Origin: Neostapfia colusana
Taxonomy: Eukaryota; Streptophyta; Magnoliopsida; Poales; Poaceae
DNA: 64,000 bases
Direction: 5' to 3'
Assembly (NCBI GenBank): GCA_030760725.1
Contig: JASWHV010000017.1
Location: 9,898,959 to 9,962,958, forward strand
Positions 56,403 to 64,000 of the stretch are shown here, piece after piece. Both the position numbers and the translations under genes were made by a program. Positions within the stretch are counted from its first letter, which is position 1. Every line of letters begins with the position of its first letter. The notes under the pieces are model-generated. The model was not told where the DNA came from and did no database searches. It was given only the letters and a program-made list of their open reading frames with translations.

Positions 56403-57141
56403 TGAAGCATCATTTATTACAAGCCAGGTGTCGAATATAAATAAGTTTTACATGGCAAATGTCTCGATGGACAATAATAAGTTCATCACGAATAAACAAA
56501 CTAGCAGCGGAATATTATTCTTGAGGGCTCCATCACAGGCGTTGCCCGGGGTCTCCATGAACCTAGAAACCTTGTTCGGGTCCAAAGTCTTGGTCATTAT
56601 ACACCACCTCATTAACTTGACCTGAGCAGCAATATAAACCAACAAAATATGCAAGGTTGAGTACCAATGGTACTCAGCAAGTGTGGGAAAATTATGTCAT
56701 GCATGGCTAGAACAAGGAGAGGTTGAACTCATGGTTAAAGCACTACGCAATTAATACCTATCACCTTAGCTTATTAAGCACCTACATTACTACACAAGTG
56801 AAATGGTCCCAATCTCCCATCCCATCATCATAATCAAATAACCATATCATCATTTCCAATGTTAAGCTCCCCGCTTAACATTTACAACTTCCAAAACCAT
56901 CAATCCTCTAATCATGAACAAGTCCAAGCCGCTCTTGACCGTGAGCACGGCTGTCATGACAGTTTTGATTCTGCGGAGTTTGTACCACTGTACCCACATG
57001 TAGTGATTTCATCCCCCGTTGCCGGGTGGACTAAAAGAACCTCTATTATGCCAGTGGCTACGAACCACATTCACACTTCCCAGGTGTGTAGCCAGGAGAT
57101 CACTACGAAGCCTTTACAAAGGGATTCTCGACGAGCATGGG
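56317..57141 (-). mobile_element. F1: minus-strand LTR end of the F family, in E gag
   Basis: Begins TGTCACACCCGG, the reverse complement of the F2 LTR end CCGGGTGTGACA. It is the inverted homologue of about 59640-60465, over roughly 825 bp. It ends at ..CGAGCATGGG, where F2 starts. It is therefore the terminal part of a minus-strand copy inserted in E gag; the rest should lie to the right of F2, outside the window. Small ORFs such as 57019-57146 mirror minus-strand frames in F2's LTR and are not genes. Confidence 0.88.
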
Positions 57142-60100
57142 TGTAACACCCCAAATTTTTATTCAAAACCCAAAACCATGTTCAGAGGGGAATTTAAAAA
57201 TTTTTGGACGTATTGCATGTTTTGCAAAAATTCAAATTCAAACTGGAATTCAAATTATACTCAAAACAGAAAAGAAAAGGAAAAAGAAAAAGAGAAACGG
57301 GAAAAAAACCGGCCAGTGGGCCGAAACCCGCCAGCCGGCCCAGCTTTCCCCGCGCAGCCCGCCCCCGCGCGCGCCGTGCTGCCTCTCACCGACGGGTGGG
57401 ACCCGCCTGTCATCCCTAACCCCGCGACCCCGGACTTTTCCCCGAGCGCGCGCGATCTTAACCGATCGGAAAATCCGTTCTGCCGCCCGAATTCTGGTCC
57501 CAGAGGACTCCAACTCGATCACAACAGACCCACCGCCGTCCCCCGACTATAAAAACCCCAGCCCTGATCGGTTTTTCCCACGCGATCGCCGATTTTTACT
57601 CCGGTGAGCACCGAGACTTCGCCGGTGAATTCTGGCCGATCTAAGCTCGGAAACTCTGATCTAACTCGCTGGTCTTGATCCACCGCCTCCGGGGAGCTTT
57701 GCAGGTGCAGAAAACTCGGAGACTTACGGTGTAAACACAGCGCCGACGAGCTTCGCCGTGGTTTTGCCTCGGACCTCGCCGCCGATCACTTTCCAGGACC
57801 CCCGAGCTCGAGAAAACCCCCGAGGTGAGATCCCTGACCTCCCCTCTACCGATCTATGCCATAAGATCACAGTTCTAGGCAGAATTCTCGAGGATCCGAA
57901 ACTTTCCGGCGAAATCGCCGCTTTCCGCCGCCGTGCGCCGCCGGCAGCGCCGCCCGCGCTCGATCAGAGCGACGTGGCCGCTTGTGCGCCGTTTATTTTA
58001 AATCGCACGGTAGGATTTAAATCCCCGCGTACCGGTTCGATGTTATACTCTCAGCCGTCGGTTTAAAATCGGACGGTCCACGTTAGCCCCGCATTATAAA
58101 GACTGGAATTCTTACGTGCTACCCCCTGGGGTTCTCTGGAATCAAGAGCTAGCCCCGGAAACTTAAGATCTAGCCCCTGGAACTCCAGAAAATCATGTAA
58201 ATTCATTTAAAAGTCAGTTTTAGCCCCTGGACTTAATAGAAATTAGGAAAAACACCTCTGATAAGTGTAGCTAGACCCCTGGAAATTATGAAAATAATAT
58301 TATAGACCCTGTAATGGGGTGAGTTCATTATTTTAGCCCTGTTTAGTATTTAATGTAGAAAATTGAATATGTAACTAGTGTTTAAAAATTAAAAAGTGGG
58401 ACAAACATAATTGTCAAAATTAATTAAAGACTTTCTCAGTACTTAGAAAACTTTGGAGTGAGGTAAAAATATATTTTTGGACTGAAATGAATCTGTTTCA
58501 TTTAATTATTCACATTATTTAGTATAAGGACACATTTTTAAGTAAATAATAGTTATAGAAAAATAGGGAAAATAATTATGAAATAGTCTACATCAGAAGC
58601 CAAGGTCAAAGTATGACTTTAAATTATTTAGGATCAGAACCTATTCTGTTTAGGTGATGTGTATTACTAATTTAATAATAAAATACACAATTATGCATAA
58701 GAATATAAATCTGAAAATATAGCAACTAGTAAATGATAAATGGAGTTTCTAAAATCCAAAGAGTTCAGTTTAGGGTTGATAGAAGTTGTGAAGGCACATA
58801 TGGAGAAGAAAAATACTTTCCATACATACTTGGTAGTTTAATGTAAGGAATTTATTTAAAACTGAAACACAACACATATAATGGTGAATGAATTTCATAA
58901 ATATGAATGTGTGGTTTGTATGAAGTAGAGGTGTGAACTATGTCTTATGATTGTTGTTTTTCTTTTGCCATGTGTGATGGTATGAAGTAGAACCTGTTCA
59001 AGAACAAGTTATTCATTTCCAAGATCAGGACTACCCATTTCAAGAGCAGCAAGAAGGAGGCAAGTGTCCTTGACCACTTTGATCCTATGCTAGGATGTGT
59101 AGATAGAATTATTTGCATTGTCAAATGAAATATGAAACCCATGCTAGGAAAGTTTCCCTAGAATTGCATTACCTTGTTTCCTTGAAGCTTGGGTTGGGAT
59201 TTATTTTACCATGTCATTTATTTCCATGCATATGCTTAGCCATGCTTAGAATGGGTTATTTGGGAAATGAGATCATCGGTTTATTATACCATACTCTTGA
59301 ATGAGTTATTGTGAGTTATGTAGAGGTAGGGATCAAGGCAAGTTGGATGTTTTGGTTGTGTGCTGGGTGCACGAGACTTGGGTTTGTGTTTAGTACTTGC
59401 CTGGATCCTAAGGACCGGTTCATGGAGCATGTAACCCGGCTTTACAGTGCCAACCACATGCTGAGATGGGGCAGCTTGGCCAATTAATTAGGTGTATCCC
59501 CGGCGTAGTATGGGTGTGTTGGATGGTGCGGGGAGTAGGTGTCAGCTGGACTACCATATGAACCGCAAGGCTCAAGAGGGGGCCACTGCAGTGGGGTTGG
59601 AGCCTCTTGTATGCTGTTAGGGGTGAAACCTCAGTGGGCCCACACTCGTCGGGAATCCCTTTGTAAAGGCTTTGTAGTGATCTCCTGGCCGCACACCTGG
59701 GAAGTGTGAATGTGGATCGTAGCCACTGGCATAATGGAGGTTCTTTTAGTCCACCCGGCAACGGGGGATGAAATCACTACTTGTGGGTACAGTGGTACAA
59801 ACTCTGCAGAGTCAAAACTGTCTTGACAGCCGTGCTCACGGTTAAGAGCGGCCTGGACTTATTCATGAATAGAGGAGTGATGGTTTTTGGAAGTTGTGGA
59901 TGTTAAGCGGGGAGCTTAACATTGGAAATGATGTTATGGTTATTAGATTATGATGATGGGATGGGAGATTGGGACCATTTCACCTGTGTAGTAATGTAGG
60001 TGCTTAATAAGCTAAGGTGATAGGTATTAATTGCGTAGTGCTTTAACCATGAGTTCAATCTCTCCTTGTTCTAGCCATGCATGATAAAATTTTCCCACAC

Positions 60101-60465
60101 TTGCTGAGTACCATTGGTACTCAACCTTGCATATTTATTGGTTTATATTGCTGCTCAGGTCAAGATAATGAGGTGGTGTATAATGACCAAGATTTTGGAT
60201 CCGAGGAAGGATTTTAGGTTCATGAAGACCCCCGGGCAACGCCTGTGATGGAGCCCTAAAGAATAATATTCCGCTGCTAGTTTATTTACTTGTGATGAAC
60301 TTATTATTGTCCATCGAGACATTTACTATGTAAGACTTACTTATATTCGACACCTGGCTTGTAATAAATGATGCTTCACTATTTGTCATCACATGTATGA
60401 GAAAATGATCCTGGCATACATGTGATATTCACTTGGTTGTTTCTTCGGAAAAACCGGGTGTGACA
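57142..60465 (+). mobile_element. F2 5' LTR (3.3 kb)
   Basis: TGTAACACCCC to GGTGTGACA, 3324 bp. The first ~900 bp are GC-rich with a TATAAAA box at 57548-57554 (context GACTATAAAAACCCC). About 58100-59300 is AT-rich with no gene. The end repeats, inverted, the F1 sequence. Minus-strand frame 59420-59761 is the homologue of F1's chance ORF and has no domain. Confidence 0.9.
57548..57554 (+). promoter_or_regulatory. TATA box of the F2 LTR
   Basis: TATAAAA about 407 bp into the LTR, in CCCCGACTATAAAAACCCC, following GC-rich U3. The transcript start is expected about 25-35 bp downstream, giving a very long R/U5 region of nearly 2.9 kb. Confidence 0.7.
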
Positions 60466-60469
60466 GAGG

Positions 60470-60481
60470 TGGTATCAGAGC
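60470..60481 (+). other. F2 primer-binding site, initiator tRNA-Met type
   Basis: TGGTATCAGAGC begins five bases after the LTR end. It is complementary to the 3' end of plant initiator tRNA-Met, the commonest primer of plant LTR retrotransposons. Confidence 0.9.
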
Positions 60482-60683
60482 CAAGGTTGCCCGTAGGAAC
60501 GTGGACCTAGGTAGAAATGGACGTATTTAAGGGCACTATTTTCTAAAAAAAATTATTTTCCAAAGTGTGGGTGGAAAAGTGTTATTAAAGGAGTCATTTT
60601 CTTCATCTTACCCCAACTTTCATTCAAAATAGGATTTTTGTTTGAGAATTTATCTAACCTAATTTTAAATTCTTTTGTTTTAG

Positions 60684-61463
60684 ATGGTTCGTATGATTCG
60701 CACCGCTCGTAAGTCCACAGGAGGGAGAGTTCCCGTAGTGGCCCTTGCCGAAAGAGAGGAGAGTCGCCCCGTGACGTATCTTTCCTACGGATTGGCAGTA
60801 GGGGACTTATTGCGCCGTCTTCGACGTATGCTCGAAGCCGCCGGCAATACGGGCAAGCTAATCATCCACTATAACTCCACCAGGACCATCCGTGAGAAGA
60901 GGGAAGAATGGAGTTCGGAGATGAGGATTATACACGAGAATCAGCTGCTTAAGATTCACCACTCTCCAGCTTGTCGAGCAACACAAGTTGACGCGGAGAG
61001 AGATGTCACCTGGGAGGTCATCACCTGCCAGAGTCACATCTATCGTCGCCACTTGGATAACACTGAGTACATGTATGTCCTCCAACGTGAGAGTGGTACC
61101 ACGGAGTACAAGTACCCATCGGTGCAGCAAGGGACTTCCCATGAGCACATGGACTTGTGCTTGGAGGATGCTGCTATGCTCAGCACTCGACTGCAGGAGT
61201 GTCAACAAGAGCTTCAGGATGTCCGAGACACCCTGAAGGAAACGGAGGCGTTGCTGCGAGCTTGCTTAAAGGCGAGAGAAAGAGGAGATGGGAATGAACT
61301 GTGTGTCACCGTGAGTGATCCATGGACTCCTGACTCCCCGGATCACCGAGCGATCAGGCGTCGTCGCACTTCTCCACCAGCAGCCTCCCCACCCAAAGCA
61401 GAGTCAGAAGGTAGCCGAAATGAGGAGGAAGATCCCGAGGAGCCAGCTCAAGAGGACGAGTAG
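60684..61463 (+). CDS. F2 ORF0, 259 aa, N-terminus resembling the histone H3 tail
   Basis: ATG at 60684, stop at 61461-61463. The first 17 residues are MVRMIRTARKSTGGRVP. The H3 tail has R2, T6-A-R-K9-S10-T-G-G13 and P16 at the same positions after Met removal; K4 is Ile and K14 is Arg here. The rest is not histone-like: a mixed region (LAVGDLLRRLRRMLEAAG), then a likely coiled coil at about 165-205 (LQECQQELQDVRDTLKETE) and a Pro/Ser-rich, strongly acidic C-terminus (NEEEDPEEPAQEDE). It lies 218 bp after the LTR and 301 bp before gag-pol. The base run TCTTTTGTTTTAG directly before the ATG looks like a 3' splice site with CTAAC upstream. Known relatives are the ORF0s of RIRE3/RIRE8-type elements, of unknown function; whether they share the H3-like start cannot be checked here. 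Confidence 0.8.
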   Translation: MVRMIRTARKSTGGRVPVVALAEREESRPVTYLSYGLAVGDLLRRLRRMLEAAGNTGKLIIHYNSTRTIREKREEWSSEMRIIHENQLLKIHHSPACRATQVDAERDVTWEVITCQSHIYRRHLDNTEYMYVLQRESGTTEYKYPSVQQGTSHEHMDLCLEDAAMLSTRLQECQQELQDVRDTLKETEALLRACLKARERGDGNELCVTVSDPWTPDSPDHRAIRRRRTSPPAASPPKAESEGSRNEEEDPEEPAQEDE

Positions 61464-61764
61464 TGTAGAGTCTTTCCCCTAGCTAGCAAGAGGTCGAGTA
61501 GTCGAGTCGTTACGTAGTTAATGGTGTGATAATGCTTGGTGTGTGACGTGAGTTGTGGAAGCCATGAGCAATTGTCCACAGCCTCGTCTTCAGATTATTT
61601 TGCTTTGGTGTGTGAACCCACAGGAAATAATAGTGCATTTATTTGGTGTGAGATATAAACCCTCGTAAAATTTCAACAAAGCCTCAACACCTTAAAGTAC
61701 CAACAAACGAAAGTAGTAAGATGATACTAAATGGTATCAAATTAACATTTGTTGATTCTGCCAG

Positions 61765-64000
61765 ATGGCCGGAAGACGAAAAGGACGTGCTGCCAACCCC
61801 GCCAACAACAATGATGAGGCATGCAACCCTCATCTTTCTGGAGGCCAGGACAGGGGTGGTCGCCGTGAAGAAGTTGATCCTCTCCACCAAATGCTGGAGA
61901 ATCAAAATCAGCTTATCCAGAACTTGACTCAAGTGGTGGCCAACTTGCATCAAGTTCCACCTCCACAAGCTGCACCACGCCAACCAAGGTTGAGTGAGTT
62001 TCTAGGAACTCAACCTCCAAAGTTTGCAAGTGCTGCTGAACCTCTGGAGGCAGATGATTGGCTGAAGACCATTGAAAGTAAGATGAGGATAATACAATGT
62101 CAAGGGTATGAGAGGGTGCTGTTTGCCTCTCATCAATTGCATGGACCTGCTGCTGATTGGTGGACCGCCTACGTGGCCGCCCATCATGACCCTGAGAACA
62201 TCACTTGGGAAGAGTTCAAGCGTAGCTTCCGCAACCACTACATCCCAAGAGGTGAACTCAAAAACAAGAGGAAAGAGTTTCTGGGACTGCAGCAGGGAAA
62301 CATGACGGTGAGGGAATACCTCACTAAATTTACTCAACTATCCCGTTATGCTCCACGAGACATAGAGACTGATGAGCAGAAACAAGATTGTTTCGTGGAA
62401 GGACTTACCGCAGAGATGCAGTGTGCCATGTCCTCCAATGAGTATGAAAGCTTTCAAAAGATGGTGGACAGAGCGTTTGTGGTGGAAAGGAAGCTAAAGG
62501 CCCTGGAAAATGAGAATAAGAGGAAGGCGGGATGGTCACATCAAGCCTCAGGGAGCAACACCCGCCCATGTATGATGCAGCAACCTACGGGGCAGACGAG
62601 CCGTGCTGCGGTACCCTATTCAGCACCAAGAGGGTACAACCCAAACTACAGGCCTCCCGCAGCACCTGCACAGCCGCCACGTCAGTTTGTGCAGCAGCCT
62701 CGCCCCGCATATCCACCTCGACCAGCAGTACAAGGACCCCCAAACCAACCCCAAGACAACAAGGGCCAAGCATCTAAGGTTGGGGTGCAATGTTTCAACT
62801 GTGGTGAAGTGGGGCACTACGCTCACAAATGCCCAAAGAAGAAGCCTGCGCCGCCACAACAGCAGAATATAGTGAGAGGACGGGTGAACCATGTCATTAT
62901 GGAGGAAGCACAAGAGGCACCCGACGTGGTAGTTGGTAAGTTTCCTGCCAATTTATACCTTGCAACTTTGCTGTTTGATTCTGGTGCTATCCACTCGTTC
63001 ATTGCTCAAGGGTTTGTTAAGAAGCATGACCTAGCAACCACACAAATGAACCATATGCTAGCGGTAAACTCTCCAGGTGGAGAAATAAGGACAAGACAAG
63101 TGTGTCCCAAAGTGAGCCTAGACATTAATGGGGTAGTATTTACGGCTAACCTCATAGTGATAGATTCACAAGGGATAGATATTATTTTGGGTATGGATTG
63201 GTTGACCAAACATAAAGGAATCATCCATTGTTCGACCAGAATGGTGGAACTAACTCACCCTAGTAGCACAAGAGTAAAGTTCATAACGATACACGAGCCT
63301 AGGAGGGACATTAAATTAAATCAAGTGGAGGTGAAAGTTGAGGAAATCAGGACCATCAGGGAATATCCAGATGTTTTTCTGGAGGAGTTGCCAGGTATGC
63401 CTCCCGACCGTGACGTGGAATTCGCAATTGAGCTAGTACCGGGAACAGCCCCGATATACAAGAGACCTTATCGAATGGACTCCAAGCAGCTAGAAGAGCT
63501 CAAGGATCATTTGAGAGAATTGACGGAGAAGGGGTATATTCGCCCTAGTTCCTCACCATGGGGAGCTCCGGTGATATTTGTGCCTAAGAAAGACGGAACC
63601 CAAAGGTTATGCGTGGATTACCGTGCCTTGAATGAGGTAACCATCAAGAACAAGTACCCATTACCCCGCATTGAAGACTTGTTTGATCAGTTGAGGGGAG
63701 CTTGTGTGTTCTTGAAAATTGATCTCAGGTCGGGATATCACCAACTCAAGATAAGGCAATCTGATATTCCCAAGACAGCTTTCGTATCTCGGTACGGACT
63801 GTATGAATACACTGTCATGCCTTTTGGGCTAACCAATGCCCCGGCATATTTCATGTACCTCATGAACAAGGTATTCATGGAATATCTGGACAAATTTGTG
63901 GTGGTTTTCATAGATGATATTCTCGTCTTCTCCAAAGATGAAGAAGAACATGAGAAACATCTAAGGTTGGTGTTGCAGAGGCTGAGAGAACACCAACTAT
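61765..64000 (+). CDS. gag-pol: F2 gag-pol polyprotein, partial (runs off window)
   Basis: ATG at 61765 (MAGRRKGRAANPANNND); 745 codons are open to the edge with no stop. Residues ~95-215 form a retrotransposon gag/capsid domain (EADDWLKTIESKMRI, HGPAADWWTAYVAAH, GNMTVREYLTKFTQLSRYA). A Gln/Pro-rich linker follows, then a CCHC knuckle CFNCGEVGHYAHKC at 343-356. The protease has active-site DSG at 405-407 (LLFDSGAIHSF) and ILGMDWL. RT starts around 555 (LVPGTAPIYKRPYRM, GYIRPSSSPWGAP, LCVDYRALNEVTIKNKYPLP, LDLRSGYHQ-type DLRSGYHQLKI) and has the catalytic pair in VVFIDDILVFSK (DD at 717-718). All expected catalytic residues seen so far are present. RNase H, integrase and any chromodomain should follow beyond 64000. 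TTGATTCTGCCAG directly before the ATG resembles a splice acceptor. Confidence 0.93.
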   Translation, partial: MAGRRKGRAANPANNNDEACNPHLSGGQDRGGRREEVDPLHQMLENQNQLIQNLTQVVANLHQVPPPQAAPRQPRLSEFLGTQPPKFASAAEPLEADDWLKTIESKMRIIQCQGYERVLFASHQLHGPAADWWTAYVAAHHDPENITWEEFKRSFRNHYIPRGELKNKRKEFLGLQQGNMTVREYLTKFTQLSRYAPRDIETDEQKQDCFVEGLTAEMQCAMSSNEYESFQKMVDRAFVVERKLKALENENKRKAGWSHQASGSNTRPCMMQQPTGQTSRAAVPYSAPRGYNPNYRPPAAPAQPPRQFVQQPRPAYPPRPAVQGPPNQPQDNKGQASKVGVQCFNCGEVGHYAHKCPKKKPAPPQQQNIVRGRVNHVIMEEAQEAPDVVVGKFPANLYLATLLFDSGAIHSFIAQGFVKKHDLATTQMNHMLAVNSPGGEIRTRQVCPKVSLDINGVVFTANLIVIDSQGIDIILGMDWLTKHKGIIHCSTRMVELTHPSSTRVKFITIHEPRRDIKLNQVEVKVEEIRTIREYPDVFLEELPGMPPDRDVEFAIELVPGTAPIYKRPYRMDSKQLEELKDHLRELTEKGYIRPSSSPWGAPVIFVPKKDGTQRLCVDYRALNEVTIKNKYPLPRIEDLFDQLRGACVFLKIDLRSGYHQLKIRQSDIPKTAFVSRYGLYEYTVMPFGLTNAPAYFMYLMNKVFMEYLDKFVVVFIDDILVFSKDEEEHEKHLRLVLQRLREHQL

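Larger units (their letters stand above)
57142..64000 (+). mobile_element. F2: Tekay/RIRE3-RIRE8-like chromovirus, 5' half, apparently intact
   Basis: Plus-strand element running off the window: 5' LTR 57142-60465, PBS at 60470, ORF0 60684-61463, gag-pol from 61765. No stop or frameshift was seen in either frame up to 64000. Gag and RT style (ELPGMPPDRDVEFAIELVPG; VVFIDDILVFSK) fits the Tekay/Del lineage. An extra ORF0 before gag is documented for the rice elements RIRE3 and RIRE8. It is inserted into F1, a relative in opposite orientation, so it is one of the youngest insertions here. Confidence 0.9.

Noticed and set aside
57019..57607. ORFs across the F1/F2 border and F2 U3
   Set aside because: They cross an insertion boundary, are low complexity (Lys-rich, Pro-rich) and mirror a minus-strand frame in the same LTR family.
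60684..61463. ORF0 as a captured host histone H3 gene
   Set aside because: Only the first ~17 residues resemble H3. There is no histone fold region, and the remainder is a coiled-coil and acidic protein.

Overview
This window is repeat-dominated DNA from a plant nuclear genome, almost certainly a grass. The evidence is nested Ty3/gypsy elements of grass type: Tekay/Del chromoviruses, and Tat/RIRE2-like elements with a TTTGGCGCGCCAG sequence after the 5' LTR. No ordinary host gene, tRNA, rRNA or CRISPR array was seen. The species cannot be named from the sequence alone. The setting looks pericentromeric or centromeric, but that is an inference.

Backbone: a tandem satellite of ~120-134 bp monomers makes up about a quarter of the window in four blocks (1-6140, 12184-16020, 22146-26790, 51651-52375). 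It has a clear higher-order repeat (HOR): eight distinguishable monomers (called m1-m8 here) form a ~1005 bp unit that recurs through all four blocks. The blocks look like pieces of one array split by retrotransposons.

Insertions, left to right. (L1) 6141-12176 is a Tekay-like LTR on the minus strand, with a 1.03 kb internal tandem duplication and a nested 936 bp solo LTR (N1). (L2) 16021-22145 is the 3' part of a minus-strand chromovirus: 3.9 kb LTR, polypurine tract, chromodomain, integrase, RNase H and the end of RT, cut off directly against satellite. (G) 26791-51650 is a degenerate minus-strand Tat-lineage element. Nested in it are A (27766-33873, in its 3' LTR), C (solo LTR 36478-37527, in integrase) and D (40694-48763, in RT). 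D is complete and non-autonomous: gag, no pol, and an intact 575-codon antisense ORF. (E) from 52376 is a plus-strand Tat-lineage 5' LTR and gag, carrying solo LTR N2 and cut by F1 (56317). F1, a minus-strand Tekay LTR piece, is itself cut by F2, a plus-strand copy of the same family starting at 57142. F2 has a 3.3 kb LTR, an initiator-tRNA-Met type PBS, an ORF0, and a gag-pol frame open to the window edge.

The most unusual signal is in F2. The first 17 codons of ORF0 (60684) reproduce the histone H3 N-terminal tail in exact register, including an 8-residue identical block covering K9 and S10. F2 belongs to a lineage whose integrases carry chromodomains, and the minus-strand relative L2 in this window retains one. 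Splice-acceptor-like sequences also sit directly before the ATGs of both ORF0 and gag-pol. The HOR organisation of the satellite and the intact antisense ORF in D are the next most interesting observations.
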